DNA of 64,000 nt from Hymenobacter baengnokdamensis (GCF_008728635.1 NZ_CP044285.1:3224001-3288000); one strand, 5' to 3'. Counted from the stretch's first letter, positions 50,334 through 59,312 are shown. The notes: generated from the letters alone by a model not told the origin. Numbers and translations: made by a program.

Positions 50334-52265
50334 GTGCAGGCTATGCTCAAGCTGGAGCAACAAGAAGATTTAGAGCAGTTTAAATTAAAAAACGCCAAGG
50401 CTACCGTGCAGGAGCGCCAGCAGCGTGGGCTGACCTGGTACCCCGTCACGATTACCAAAGAAGACGTGGGCTTCGGCGGCAAGGTGGTGCTGGAGCTGGA
50501 GCGGCCGGCCGGGCAGCAGGGGCTGCACCTGTTTCAGGTGGGCAAGAACGCGGCCTTGTTTGGCAATATTCCGGGCCGCTCGGCCACCGACCGGCCCACG
50601 CTCAGCGGTGTCATTACCAGCGTACGGCGCAACAAGCTGCTGCTGGCCACCGCCAAGGAAGACCTGCCCGACTGGGTACTCGAAGGCGGCAAGCTGGGCA
50701 TCGACCTCACCTTCGACGAGGTGAGCTACCGCGAGATGGACTACGCGCTGGGCAAGGTGATGGGCGCCTACGGCGACCGTCTGGCCGAGCTGCGCGACAT
50801 TCTGCTCGGGGCCAAGCCCGCCCGCTTCCGGGCCGAGCAGGCCGATGACTTATTCTATCCCAGCCCGCTGAATGAGAGCCAGCTGGCGGCCGTGCGCCAC
50901 GTGCAGGCCGCCCAGGACGTGGCCATCATTCACGGGCCACCCGGCACCGGCAAAACGACTACGCTGGTGCAGGCCATTCTGGAAACTATCCGGCGCGAGC
51001 GGCGCGTGCTGGTGTGCGCGCCCAGCAACACGGCCGTCGATTTATTGACCGAGAAGCTGGCCGAGCGCGGGGTCAACGTCATTCGCATGGGGAATCCCTC
51101 ACGGGTTTCGGACCTGCTGCTAGAGCACACGCTCGATGCGCAGGTGATGGCCCACAAGCGCTACGGCGAGTTGCGCTCGATGCGCCAGACCGCCGAGCAG
51201 TACCGTGATATGGCCGGCAAGCACACCCGGCAGTTTGGCTGGGAAGAGCGCGAGCAGCGCCGCCTGCTCAAGGAAGAAGCCCGCGCCCTGCACCAGGAAG
51301 CCGACGGGCTGGAGCGCTATATCACCGAAGACCTGCTCGAACAGGTGCAGGTGATTACCTGCACGCTGGTGGGCGCCTCAAACCGCAACATTCGCCACCT
51401 CACCTACGAAACGGTGTTTATCGACGAGGCGGCCCAGGCGCTGGAGCCGGGCTGCTGGATTCCGATTGCCAAGGCCGGCCGCGTGGTGCTGGCCGGCGAC
51501 CACCAGCAGCTGCCGCCCACCGTGAAGAGCGAAAAAGCGGCCAAGGACGGCCTGCGCGAAACGCTGTTCGAGAAGTGCATCAAGCGCCAGCCCGCCGTGA
51601 GCCGGATGCTGACCCTGCAGTACCGGATGCACGAGCAGATTATGCAGTTCAGCTCGGAGCAGTTTTACGAAGGCCGCCTAGTGGCCGCGCCCACCGTGGC
51701 CCACAGTGGCCTCGACGCCTACGACATCCGCTTCGCCCCCGACCTGCCGGTGGAGTTTCTCGACACGGCCGGCTTTGGCTTCCAGGAGATTACCATCCCG
51801 GAAAGCCGCTCCACGGCTAACCCCGAAGAAGCCGATTTGCTGCTAAAAAGGCTGGCCCAGCTACTGGAGCCCTACGACGCGCCCGACCACGAAAACGACC
51901 CGCTCAGCATCGGCGTCATCGCCCCTTACCGCGCCCAGATTAACTACCTCAAGGATGCCGTGGAGGAAAACGACGAACTGAGTGGCTTGCTGCTGCACCG
52001 GCAGCTCAGTGTGGGGACCGTGGACTCTTTCCAGGGACAGGAGCGCGATATTATCGCTATATCGCTAACTAGAAGCAACTCGCACGGCGAAATCGGCTTT
52101 CTCTCCGACATCCGCCGCATGAACGTGGGCATGACGCGGGCGCGCAAGAAGCTGCTGCTCGTGGGCGACTCCTCCACGCTGGGCGCGCACCCTTTTTACA
52201 AGGCGTTTCTCGACTACGTCGAGCGCGTGGGCGGCTACCGCACGGCCTGGGAACTACAGGATTAA
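50334..52265 (+). CDS. UPF1/IGHMBP2-like superfamily 1 DNA/RNA helicase
   Basis: 643 aa from a GTG start (MQAMLKLEQQEDLEQFKLKN). Walker A is IHGPPGTGKTTTLVQAILET near residue 203, followed by VLVCAPSNTAVDLLTEKLAE, VFIDEAAQALEPGCW (DEAA), GDHQQLPPTVKSEKA, LTLQYRMHEQIMQFSSEQFY, TVDSFQGQERDIIAISLTRS and NVGMTRARKKLLLVGDSSTL. It translocates on single-stranded nucleic acid; its role in bacteria is poorly defined. The coding sequence seems to continue upstream of the GTG (EPYAIEQELRR), and the true start may be lost in a C-rich run near 50291-50297. Confidence 0.88.
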   Translation: MQAMLKLEQQEDLEQFKLKNAKATVQERQQRGLTWYPVTITKEDVGFGGKVVLELERPAGQQGLHLFQVGKNAALFGNIPGRSATDRPTLSGVITSVRRNKLLLATAKEDLPDWVLEGGKLGIDLTFDEVSYREMDYALGKVMGAYGDRLAELRDILLGAKPARFRAEQADDLFYPSPLNESQLAAVRHVQAAQDVAIIHGPPGTGKTTTLVQAILETIRRERRVLVCAPSNTAVDLLTEKLAERGVNVIRMGNPSRVSDLLLEHTLDAQVMAHKRYGELRSMRQTAEQYRDMAGKHTRQFGWEEREQRRLLKEEARALHQEADGLERYITEDLLEQVQVITCTLVGASNRNIRHLTYETVFIDEAAQALEPGCWIPIAKAGRVVLAGDHQQLPPTVKSEKAAKDGLRETLFEKCIKRQPAVSRMLTLQYRMHEQIMQFSSEQFYEGRLVAAPTVAHSGLDAYDIRFAPDLPVEFLDTAGFGFQEITIPESRSTANPEEADLLLKRLAQLLEPYDAPDHENDPLSIGVIAPYRAQINYLKDAVEENDELSGLLLHRQLSVGTVDSFQGQERDIIAISLTRSNSHGEIGFLSDIRRMNVGMTRARKKLLLVGDSSTLGAHPFYKAFLDYVERVGGYRTAWELQD

Positions 52266-52285
52266 GCTATTTCTTAGCTACATAC

Positions 52286-52347
52286 AGAACGTCCTGCTTA
52301 TCTGGCGTCTGCTTGTCGAAGCAGACGCCAGATAAGCAGGACGTTCT
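52286..52347. terminator. Perfect 29-bp palindrome between convergent genes (element D)
   Basis: Arms 52286-52314 and 52319-52347 are perfectly complementary, with loop gtcg, and a T run follows on the plus strand (52347-52350). The arm contains GTCCTGCTTATCTGGCG, sharing its GTCCTGCT edge and the CTTGTCGAAG centre with REP-like elements A and B, as if a repeat unit had been compacted into a terminator between the helicase and SMP-30 genes. Confidence 0.9.
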
Positions 52348-52369
52348 TTTATAAGTCATTAGCAGCCTT

Positions 52370-53503
52370 TTACTTCAGGTCAATCGCCGACTCGGTGTGC
52401 GGGGCGTCCGACTTGGTATTGACGAAGTGCTTGTTGGGGTTGTCGTAGTTGGAAATCAGCAGCTCCTTGCCCTTGAGCAGCACTTCGGCGGGCTGGTCGA
52501 GGCGGCCGCCGGCGCCGTTGGTATCGCCGTTGCGCGCCAGGATGGTGTGGGCGTTGGTTTTGAGGTCAACTACGTCAATTGAGTTCAGGCGGGCGCTGGT
52601 GATGTAGGCCTTATCGGTCGCGCGGTCGATGACGAAGCCGTCGATGCACGGGATTTTGGGGGCGGCCACCGGCACCAGCTCCTGCTTGTCGTAGCTGCCA
52701 TCGGGCTTGAGCGACACGCGGTAGAAATTGCCGTCGCCGAATGAACCCGTATAAATGCGGCCCTGGCTGTCGTAGTCGATGCCGTCGGCCCCGTTATCGA
52801 CGCCGGTTTCGTTGACGGTCGTGGTGAACATGGCCAGCACGTGCGGGTCCTTGGTCTTGGGTTTCAGGTGAATGGGCCCGTGGTTGAGCTGGTCGAGCGT
52901 GAAGTACAGGATGGCGCTGCCCTTGTCGTTGTCGGGCAGGTCCCACTGGCTGTCCGTCACGTACAGGGTGTTGCCCTTCCACACCACGCCATTGGCCAGG
53001 GCAAAGTTATCAACCACAGTTTCGATGGCGCCGGGCTTGCCGTTGGTCATCCGCACCCGCATCAGGCGCGACTTGAAATCTTTACTGTTTTCGTATTGGT
53101 TTTCAGCGTAATATAAATTACCATCCGGGCCAATGGCCAAATCCATCGGGGTGGCCTTTTTGGTAGTCGGCTCCAGCGGCAGGTTGTTGATAAAGGGCTT
53201 GTAGCCGGTGCCGGTCAGCTCCACGATGCGGGCCGGATATTTATTATCGGCCATATTCGGGATGGATAAAAACACCCGGCCATCGGGGGCCAGCGCCAGG
53301 CCATCGGGGGTATTGAGCGAGTCGGGAAAAGTAGCCACGAGGCGGGGCCTGGCCCCCTGCGTGGCCGTATCGGCCAGTTCGGCCGACTTATCGGTGGCCG
53401 CGGCTACGGCTTTTTTTTCGGTTGACTGCTGCGGACCGCAGGCGGACAGCAGGCTAGCGCTCGCCAGCAGAACCGCCGGCAGGCAACGCAATGAGTTACG
53501 CAT
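52370..53503 (-). CDS. SMP-30/gluconolactonase-like beta-propeller lipoprotein
   Basis: 377 aa. A lipoprotein signal (MRNSLRCLPAVLLASASLLS, lipobox SACG, Cys22) is followed by an Ala/Lys/Asp linker and a six-bladed propeller of the SMP-30/LRE type. Repeated blade motifs are TPDGLALAPDGRVFLSIP, PMDLAIGPDGNLYYAENQ and GADGIDYDSQGRIYTGSFGD. It probably faces the periplasm or the surface. It could bind or hydrolyse a lactone sugar, but catalytic residues cannot be confirmed by eye. Confidence 0.85.
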   Translation of the reverse strand: MRNSLRCLPAVLLASASLLSACGPQQSTEKKAVAAATDKSAELADTATQGARPRLVATFPDSLNTPDGLALAPDGRVFLSIPNMADNKYPARIVELTGTGYKPFINNLPLEPTTKKATPMDLAIGPDGNLYYAENQYENSKDFKSRLMRVRMTNGKPGAIETVVDNFALANGVVWKGNTLYVTDSQWDLPDNDKGSAILYFTLDQLNHGPIHLKPKTKDPHVLAMFTTTVNETGVDNGADGIDYDSQGRIYTGSFGDGNFYRVSLKPDGSYDKQELVPVAAPKIPCIDGFVIDRATDKAYITSARLNSIDVVDLKTNAHTILARNGDTNGAGGRLDQPAEVLLKGKELLISNYDNPNKHFVNTKSDAPHTESAIDLK

Positions 53504-53698
53504 GATAAGAAAAAGGAAATTAGGAGGTAAGCTGCCTGCCTTACGCGCGGCGCCAAGCCGAGGTTATAGCTGCCCGATGCTGCCACAATTACCTCAACCA
53601 TATACTTTTTAAAGGTATCCGGTTGGCGAGAAGGTCAACTTTAGCGTCGCCAGTACGTTTACGGGAGCACTTAATTTTATCCTGTCATTTCCTTTTCC

Positions 53699-55888
53699 AT
53701 GCCCACCAAACCCATCGCCAAGCAAACGCACGAAGACGTAGTTGGCAACCCCAAGACCGACGAGCTGGCCCAGAACCGTGAGGACGGCTACGGGCAGTTC
53801 CTGACTACCAACCAGGGCCTGCGGGTCAACGACGACCAGAACCAGCTCAAGGCCGGTGAGCGCGGCCCCTCGCTGCTCGAAGACTTCATCTACCGCGAAA
53901 AGATGACCCACTTCGACCACGAGCGCATTCCGGAGCGCGTGGTACACGCCCGCGGCGTGGCGGCTCACGGCTATTTCGAGGCCTATGGCAACGCAACCCA
54001 CCTGACCCGCGCCGCCTTTTTGCAGCCCGGCGCCGTGACACCTTTATTTACGCGCTTTTCTACGGTAGCCGGCTCGCGCGGCTCTTCCGATTTGGCCCGT
54101 GATGTGCGCGGCTTCGCCGTGAAGTTTTATACCGAGGAAGGCGTTTTTGACCTCGTGGGCAATAACATCCCGGTGTTTTTTATTCAGGATGCCATTAAGT
54201 TTCCCGATTTTGTGCACGCCGTAAAGCCCGAGCCGCACAACGAGATTCCGCAGGCGGCCTCGGCTCACGATACCTTTTACGACTTTATCTCCATCAATCC
54301 CGAAAGCACTCATATGCTGCTCTGGGTGATGTCGGACCGCGCCCTGCCCCGCAGCCTGCGCATGATAGAAGGCTTTGGCGTGCACACTTTTCGCCTGGTG
54401 AACGCCGAGGGTAAGAGCCGCTTCGTAAAATTTCACTGGAAGCCGGTGCTGGGTACCCACGCCGTGGCCTGGGAGGAAGCGCAGCAGATTTCGGGTAAAG
54501 ACCCTGATTTTCACCGTCGCGACCTCTGGAACAACATCGAAGGCGGCGCCTACCCCGAGTGGGAGCTGGGCGTGCAGGTGGTGGAAGAGGAAGACGAGCA
54601 CAAGTTTGGCTTCGATATTCTGGATGCCACCAAGCTTATTCCCGAAGAGCTGGTGCCGGTGCAGCTTATCGGCAAAATGGTACTTAACCGCAACGTAGAC
54701 AACTACTTTGCCGAAACTGAGCAGGTGGCTTTTCACCTCGGCCACGTGGTGCCAGGCATCGATTTCAGCAACGACCCGCTGTTGCAGGGCCGCCTGTTTT
54801 CGTACACCGATACCCAGCTCAAGCGTCTGGGCGGACCCAATTTTCACGAGATTCCGATTAACCGCTCGCTGGCTCCCGTTCACAACGGGCAGCGCGACGG
54901 CCACATGCGCCAGACTATCAACAAGGGCCAGGTAAGCTACGGCCCCAACCTGCTCAACGACAACTTTCCGAAGCAGGCCAAGCAGAGCGAGGGCGGCTTT
55001 GTGAGCTACCCCGAGCGCGTAGAAGGCCACAAGATTCGGCTGCGCAGCAAAAGCTTCGTCGACCACTATAGCCAGGCCCGCCTGTTCTGGAACAGCCAGA
55101 CTGAGGTAGAGAAAGCGCACATCGTCAAGGCCCTGCGCTTCGAGCTGGGCCACGTGCAGAAGCTGGAAGTACGCAGCCGCACGCTCATGCAGCTGGCGCA
55201 GGTGGCGGCCGAGCTGGCCAGCCGCGTAGCCCAAGGGCTGGGCATGGAAGTGCCCTCGGCCAAAGGCGTGCAGCTCAACCTGCAAGTGCCCGCCGATGGC
55301 AAAGCCGCCGACTATCAGTCGGGCCCGGTGACAGACGCCAAAGCCTCTTCCCCTGCCCTGAGCATGGCGCCCGACAGCAAAATAAACGCGGGCAAGGGCA
55401 GTATTAAAACCCGGCAGATTGCCATTCTGGCCACCGACGGGGCCGATGTGGCGGCCATCGCGGAGCTGATGAAGACGCTGATGGATGGCGGCGCGCAAAC
55501 CCACATTATTGCCACCCATCAGGGCTCACTGAAAGGCAAAGACGGCCAGAATCTGCTGATAAACTGGACGTTCCAGGACACGTCTTCCGCCCTGTATGAT
55601 GCCGTGTACGTGGCTGGCGGCGAACATAGCGTAAATACTATAAAGCAGGACACCGACGCCGTGCGCTTCGTCAACGAAGCTTACCGCCACTGCAAGCCCA
55701 TCGCGGCCTCGGCCGAGGGCGTGGACCTGCTGAAGGCCGCCGCTTACCCCGGCGCAACCGACATTATCGGGGCCGAGGGCGTTATTACCAGCACCGATAC
55801 TAAGGTGGCCGAGCTGGCGAAGCAATTTAGCCAGGCTATTGCCCGGCACCGCTTCTGGAACCGCGAGCTGAAGGCCATGCCGGCTTAG
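53699..55888 (+). CDS. katE: Large-subunit monofunctional catalase (HPII/KatE type)
   Basis: 729 aa. The haem catalase core has the distal His in [20 protein letters not shown], the distal Asn in [20 protein letters not shown] and the proximal Tyr in [20 protein letters not shown]. The extra C-terminal domain (from about 560, [20 protein letters not shown]) is the DJ-1/PfpI-like flavodoxin domain that defines clade-2 catalases. It dismutates H2O2 in the cytoplasm. The ATG follows ttccttttccc; a strong terminator follows the gene. Confidence 0.96.
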   Translation: MPTKPIAKQTHEDVVGNPKTDELAQNREDGYGQFLTTNQGLRVNDDQNQLKAGERGPSLLEDFIYREKMTHFDHERIPERVVHARGVAAHGYFEAYGNATHLTRAAFLQPGAVTPLFTRFSTVAGSRGSSDLARDVRGFAVKFYTEEGVFDLVGNNIPVFFIQDAIKFPDFVHAVKPEPHNEIPQAASAHDTFYDFISINPESTHMLLWVMSDRALPRSLRMIEGFGVHTFRLVNAEGKSRFVKFHWKPVLGTHAVAWEEAQQISGKDPDFHRRDLWNNIEGGAYPEWELGVQVVEEEDEHKFGFDILDATKLIPEELVPVQLIGKMVLNRNVDNYFAETEQVAFHLGHVVPGIDFSNDPLLQGRLFSYTDTQLKRLGGPNFHEIPINRSLAPVHNGQRDGHMRQTINKGQVSYGPNLLNDNFPKQAKQSEGGFVSYPERVEGHKIRLRSKSFVDHYSQARLFWNSQTEVEKAHIVKALRFELGHVQKLEVRSRTLMQLAQVAAELASRVAQGLGMEVPSAKGVQLNLQVPADGKAADYQSGPVTDAKASSPALSMAPDSKINAGKGSIKTRQIAILATDGADVAAIAELMKTLMDGGAQTHIIATHQGSLKGKDGQNLLINWTFQDTSSALYDAVYVAGGEHSVNTIKQDTDAVRFVNEAYRHCKPIAASAEGVDLLKAAAYPGATDIIGAEGVITSTDTKVAELAKQFSQAIARHRFWNRELKAMPA

Positions 55889-55913
55889 AAAGCTCCGCCT
55901 TAAATAACCAGCC

Positions 55914-55951
55914 TCCCCCGTTTCACGTTGAGTGAGGCGGGGGAATTTTTT
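55914..55951 (+). terminator. Intrinsic terminator of katE
   Basis: A 13-bp stem, TCCCCCGTTTCAC (55914-55926) with GTGAGGCGGGGGA (55932-55944, two G-U pairs), a 5-nt loop and a T run at 55946-55951. Confidence 0.85.
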
Positions 55952-56055
55952 AGCCGGTTTGGGTAAAAAACGGTAGCTGAGCCAGCAATGGCCTGTTTTT
56001 AGGCCGGGTGCCAGCCGCTACCCTACCTTTACGTTCCCCTTAACCCACCCCTTTT

Positions 56056-56571
56056 ATGGCCGCCATTGCCCAAAACTCCGTCGTAACCCTAACCTACGAC
56101 CTCTCCGTAACCGACGAAAACCAACAGAAAGTACTGGTTGAGCAGGCCGAGGCCGACGAGCCGATGGTTTTCCTGTTTGGCCACAGCGGCCTGCCCGAAG
56201 AGTTTGAGCGTCAGCTAGACGGCAAAAGCGCCGGCGACTCCTTCTCCTTCTCGCTCACGCCCGAGCAGGCGTATGGCGACTACGACCAGCAGGCCGTAGT
56301 AGAAATTCCGAAGCAGGTATTTGAAATTGACGGCAAGCTCGACGACCAGATGCTGCAAGTGGGCAACTACCTGCCCATGGCCGACAACGAGGGCCACCAC
56401 ATGCAAGCCAAAGTAGTCGAAATCGGCGACGAGCAGGTGACCATGGACTTCAACCATCCGCTGGCCGGCATGGTCATGCACTTCGATGGCAAAGTTCAGG
56501 ATGTGCGCGCCGCCACCGCCGAAGAGCTGGCCCACGGCCACGTGCACGGCGAAGGCGGCCACCAGCACTAA
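56056..56571 (+). CDS. slyD: FKBP-type peptidyl-prolyl isomerase, SlyD-like
   Basis: 171 aa, starting MAAIAQNSVVTLTYDLSVTD. The FKBP core (PMVFLFGHSGLPEEFERQLD, then GDSFSFSLTPEQAYGDYDQQ) is interrupted by the insert-in-flap domain (QMLQVGNYLPMADNEGHHMQ) and closes with NHPLAGMVMHFDGKVQDVR. The His-rich tail (HGHVHGEGGHQH) would bind Ni or Zn. SlyD combines prolyl isomerase, chaperone and metal-binding roles. TACCTTTA (56024-56031) is a one-mismatch -7 element. Confidence 0.93.
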   Translation: MAAIAQNSVVTLTYDLSVTDENQQKVLVEQAEADEPMVFLFGHSGLPEEFERQLDGKSAGDSFSFSLTPEQAYGDYDQQAVVEIPKQVFEIDGKLDDQMLQVGNYLPMADNEGHHMQAKVVEIGDEQVTMDFNHPLAGMVMHFDGKVQDVRAATAEELAHGHVHGEGGHQH

Positions 56572-56590
56572 AAGAAGTAAAAACCGGAAG

Positions 56591-56631
56591 CAAAACAGGA
56601 GCGGTATGCCAGGGGCAAGCTGCTCCTGTTT
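56591..56631 (+). terminator. Terminator after slyD
   Basis: AAAACAGGAGC (56591-56601) pairs perfectly with GCTCCTGTTTT (56621-56631) around a 19-nt loop; the A/T ends of the stem provide the T run. Confidence 0.75.
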
Positions 56632-56671
56632 TAGGTATAGATGAGTGATTTTAAGTGTACTTTCGTCGCCT

Positions 56672-56953
56672 ATGACGATTGTTACCCTTGTTGGCAGCGT
56701 AGCTGCTATGCTTACTACCGTGGCCTATGTGCCGCAGGCTTACCAAACCATCAAAACCCGCGATACGAGTGCGCTTTCGCTGCCCACTTTCCTGCTGCTG
56801 TTTGTGGGCACCTGCCTCTGGGGCACCTACGCGGTGCTTATCCACGATATCCCGATTTTGATGACCAACCTCATTTCGGGCGGCCTAGCCACCATCATCC
56901 TGTATATCAAGCTGACTGCCAAGCCCGCCGATGTGCGGCGTGCCGCGCCATAG
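56672..56953 (+). CDS. SemiSWEET sugar transporter
   Basis: 93 aa, starting MTIVTLVGSVAAMLTTVAYV, with three membrane spans and the PQ-loop motif YVPQAYQTIKTRDTSALSLP, then LLFVGTCLWGTYAVLIHDIP. SemiSWEETs are triple-helix half-transporters that dimerise to pass sugars. TACTTTCG (56658-56665) lies only 6 nt before the ATG, again suggesting a near-leaderless mRNA. The next gene converges 6 nt away. Confidence 0.92.
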   Translation: MTIVTLVGSVAAMLTTVAYVPQAYQTIKTRDTSALSLPTFLLLFVGTCLWGTYAVLIHDIPILMTNLISGGLATIILYIKLTAKPADVRRAAP

Positions 56954-56959
56954 GGAGCG

Positions 56960-57553
56960 CTACGCCAACCCGGCTACGTAGGCCTGCAGCTGCGGAAAAA
57001 ACTCCCGAAAATCGGCCTCATAGGCGGCGTAGTGCTGGTGCAGCTCCCCGGTGGCCGTGTCCATGCCAGAGCCGGGCGAAGCCCGGCGGCTCAGGCCCTG
57101 TAGGGCCCGGCCGATACCCGCCGTTTCGGCATAGTGCAGCAGCCAGTTGTGCTGCACCATATGGGGAAAAAAGCGCTGCACCGGGGCCGGAAACTCCGGT
57201 AGCCGCGCTTCCAGCAGCGCATACACACGCTGCGAGAAGGCGGGCAGGCTTTCGGCCGAAAAGCTGGTAAAGCTGCGCGCTAGAAAGTGGTCCATAAACA
57301 CATCAGACACAACGCCGGCGTACTTGCCCAGGCCGGCCACGCGCAACCGGGCGGTGCCGCGCCGCACCACCGGGTGCTGGTCGGTAAACGCATCGATGGC
57401 GCGGTGCGCCCGAATACCGGCCTGCACGGTGGCCGGGTAGCACTCCAGCCGGCGGCCGGGCACCGAATCGGCAATAAACTGGCCCACCAGCCCGTCGGCG
57501 TAGGCCGGGGCAGCGGGCGAGCCGGCCAGAAAGAGGTGCGCCAGAAAATTCAT
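56960..57553 (-). CDS. Acyl-carrier-protein phosphodiesterase-like (AcpH/DUF479) protein
   Basis: 197 aa from MNFLAHLFLAGSPAAPAYAD. The AcpH motifs are visible: MNFLAHLFLA (metal His), VGQFIADSVPGRRLECYPAT, IRAHRAIDAFTDQHPVVRRG (HD-type His/Asp) and VVSDVFMDHFLARSF. AcpH removes the phosphopantetheine arm from ACP with Mn2+; many bacterial relatives are only annotated by homology. The longer reading by 4 codons (MPLLM...) is possible but less likely. Confidence 0.85.
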   Translation of the reverse strand: MNFLAHLFLAGSPAAPAYADGLVGQFIADSVPGRRLECYPATVQAGIRAHRAIDAFTDQHPVVRRGTARLRVAGLGKYAGVVSDVFMDHFLARSFTSFSAESLPAFSQRVYALLEARLPEFPAPVQRFFPHMVQHNWLLHYAETAGIGRALQGLSRRASPGSGMDTATGELHQHYAAYEADFREFFPQLQAYVAGLA

Positions 57554-57636
57554 AAGCAAAGGCAAAAAAGCGGCCGCCAGCCGCGTACTTATCCTAACCG
57601 GGAAACCAGAAGCGGGTTCGGCCGTAAGCTAGCTCC

Positions 57637-57659
57637 ACAACCGGCCGCCGGCCGGTTGT
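57637..57659. repeat. 10-bp hairpin before the pyridoxamine-oxidase-like gene
   Basis: ACAACCGGCC (57637-57646) pairs perfectly with GGCCGGTTGT (57650-57659), loop gcc, ending 25 nt before the start codon at 57685. It could form in the 5' UTR and affect translation, or serve as a terminator for upstream transcription. Confidence 0.5.
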
Positions 57660-57684
57660 AGTTTCCTCCTAATTTCCTTTTCCC

Positions 57685-58197
57685 ATGTCCGATAAGAAAA
57701 CCCCGGTCACCCACGACCTCCAGAAGCTTTTTGAAAAAATCAAGGATGTGCGCATTGCCATGCTTACTACCTTCGACGAGCAGCACGCCTTGCACAGCCG
57801 CCCCATGGCTACCATCAAGCCCGAGGCCGATGGCTCGCTGCTTTTCTTTACCGATAAGGAGTCGGCGAAGGTGTACGAGGTTAAAAAAGACAATCAGGTA
57901 AACCTGAGCTATTCGGACCCCAGCGCCAATACCTACGCGTCGATTTCGGGCCGGGCCAGCGCCTACCGCGACGAGGCCAAGATTGCCGAGCTGTGGACTG
58001 AGCCCATGCGCGGCTGGTTTCCCAAGGGCAAAGACGACCCCAACATTATGATTCTCAAGGTAGATATAGACAAAGCTGAATATTGGGACTCGCCCAGCAG
58101 CTTGCTCGTGCAGGCCTACGCCTACGCCCGCGCCGTGGTAACCGGCCAGCGTAGTAAGGATGACGACGTAAACGAGCACGCCCAGGTGCAGCGCTAG
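57685..58197 (+). CDS. Pyridoxamine-5'-phosphate-oxidase-like protein (general stress protein 26 family)
   Basis: 170 aa, starting MSDKKTPVTHDLQKLFEKIK. This is the split-barrel FMN-binding fold of COG3871: DVRIAMLTTFDEQHALHSRP, GSLLFFTDKESAKVYEVKKD, NQVNLSYSDPSANTYASISG, then ELWTEPMRGWFPKGKDDPNI and MILKVDIDKAEYWDSPSS. It probably binds FMN or FAD and reduces an unknown substrate under stress. It is monocistronic. Confidence 0.93.
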   Translation: MSDKKTPVTHDLQKLFEKIKDVRIAMLTTFDEQHALHSRPMATIKPEADGSLLFFTDKESAKVYEVKKDNQVNLSYSDPSANTYASISGRASAYRDEAKIAELWTEPMRGWFPKGKDDPNIMILKVDIDKAEYWDSPSSLLVQAYAYARAVVTGQRSKDDDVNEHAQVQR

Positions 58198-58328
58198 CCC
58201 CCGAAAAGCTGCCTTAAAGCGATTTTTAGCCAGTCAGCTTTGCTACGAATCAGTGCCTTCTATTGGTTTTTTAGTAAAAGGCTGGAAGCAATTCCGGCCT
58301 TTTTTTGTGGCTGCCTGTTATCCTGCTC

Positions 58329-59033
58329 ATGCTGACTACGCTCACGCTGTTTACTCTCCGGCCCGGAGCCGGCGTGGCCCGCTGGGCGCTGGCCCAAATG
58401 GCCACGGCACCGCGCCAGCTACAGCAGGTAGCGGGCCTGCGCTTTTTTCAGCTGCTGGGCAGCGGGGCGGCCAATGGGTTTGGCTTCTGGCCCAACCTGC
58501 GCCGCTACGGCCTGCTGGCTACCTGGCAGCGGGCCGAAGACGCCGCCGCTTTCTTCGCGGGCCACCCGGTATGGGCCGCCTACGCGCAGCGCAGCGCCGA
58601 AATATGGACCGCTGAGCTGGCCCCGCTGCAAGCCCATGGCGCCTGGGACGGCCTCAACCCATTTGACTACGCCCCAGCCGCCGGGGCTGGCCGGGCCGAA
58701 GCTGAGGAGCCGGTGGCCGTACTCACGCGGGCCAGTATCCGGCTGCGGCGGGCCCCGCGCTTCTGGCGCTACGTCGAGCCCACGAGCCGGGCGCTGGCCG
58801 GGGCCGAAGGCCTGCGGCTGGCTATCGGGCTGGGCGAGCTGCCGCTGGTGCGCCAGGCCACCTTCAGCGTCTGGGAGTCGGCGGCGGCGATGCAGCAGTA
58901 CGCCTACCGCAATGCGCGCCACCGCGAGGTTATTCAGCTCACGCGCCGCGAGGGCTGGTACAGCGAGGAGCTATTCGCCCGTTTTCGGGTGCTAAGCAGT
59001 TACGGCACTATAGACGGGAAGAATCCTTTGTAG
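58329..59033 (+). CDS. Spheroidene monooxygenase (CrtA)-like protein
   Basis: 234 aa from MLTTLTLFTLRPGAGVARWA. Matches the CrtA pattern by eye: LLATWQRAEDAAAFFAGHPV, AEIWTAELAPLQAHGAWDGL, EPVAVLTRASIRLRRAPRFW, RLAIGLGELPLVRQATFSVW and IQLTRREGWYSEELFARFRV. CrtA enzymes oxygenate acyclic carotenoids. Hymenobacter relatives are carotenoid-pigmented, but no other crt gene lies in this window, so the substrate is unproven. A TTG start 8 codons upstream is an alternative. Confidence 0.82.
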   Translation: MLTTLTLFTLRPGAGVARWALAQMATAPRQLQQVAGLRFFQLLGSGAANGFGFWPNLRRYGLLATWQRAEDAAAFFAGHPVWAAYAQRSAEIWTAELAPLQAHGAWDGLNPFDYAPAAGAGRAEAEEPVAVLTRASIRLRRAPRFWRYVEPTSRALAGAEGLRLAIGLGELPLVRQATFSVWESAAAMQQYAYRNARHREVIQLTRREGWYSEELFARFRVLSSYGTIDGKNPL

Positions 59034-59074
59034 TCTATTTTTTAACGCCCATAAGCCCATCGCAAAAGCCGGTT

Positions 59075-59162
59075 GTCCTTGCGAGCGCAGCGCGGCAATC
59101 GACCTGAACGACTCGCTCAGGTGTCGTGCGCGGTGCGATTGCTGCGCGTTACTCGCAAAGAC
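59075..59162. repeat. Dispersed palindromic repeat, 'TTGCGAG' type (element E)
   Basis: GTCCTTGCGAGCGCAGCG (from 59075) through GGCAATCG pairs imperfectly with CGATTGCTGCGCGTTACTCG (from 59136) through CAAAGAC at 59162. An inner ACCTGA/TCAGGT pair sits in the loop. This belongs to a different repeat type from elements A/B: the 'gtcattgcgag...gcaatcg' repeats scattered through many Bacteroidota genomes (recollection). Confidence 0.7.
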
Positions 59163-59222
59163 AAATTATTTTTTTAACATTAATAAAATAAAATATATTA
59201 AATTATTAATAATATACTTTAC
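59163..59222. other. AT-only tract before the leftward lipoprotein's 3' end
   Basis: About 60 bases almost entirely A/T (ending taataatatacttt). It lies between element E and the stop of the gene at 59313; the whole gap 59034-59312 has no gene. Confidence 0.4.
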
Positions 59223-59312
59223 TTTACAACTCGTAGAGGCCTATTTTCCTTCTTTCAACCCTACAACTGAACAGCAGGCCCAATTGTGGCGGGCGGCGGC
59301 AAGTTTGGCGTA

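Noticed and set aside
54044..55519. 491-codon open frame antisense to katE
   Set aside because: Same shadow effect; katE on the plus strand has a full catalase domain set.
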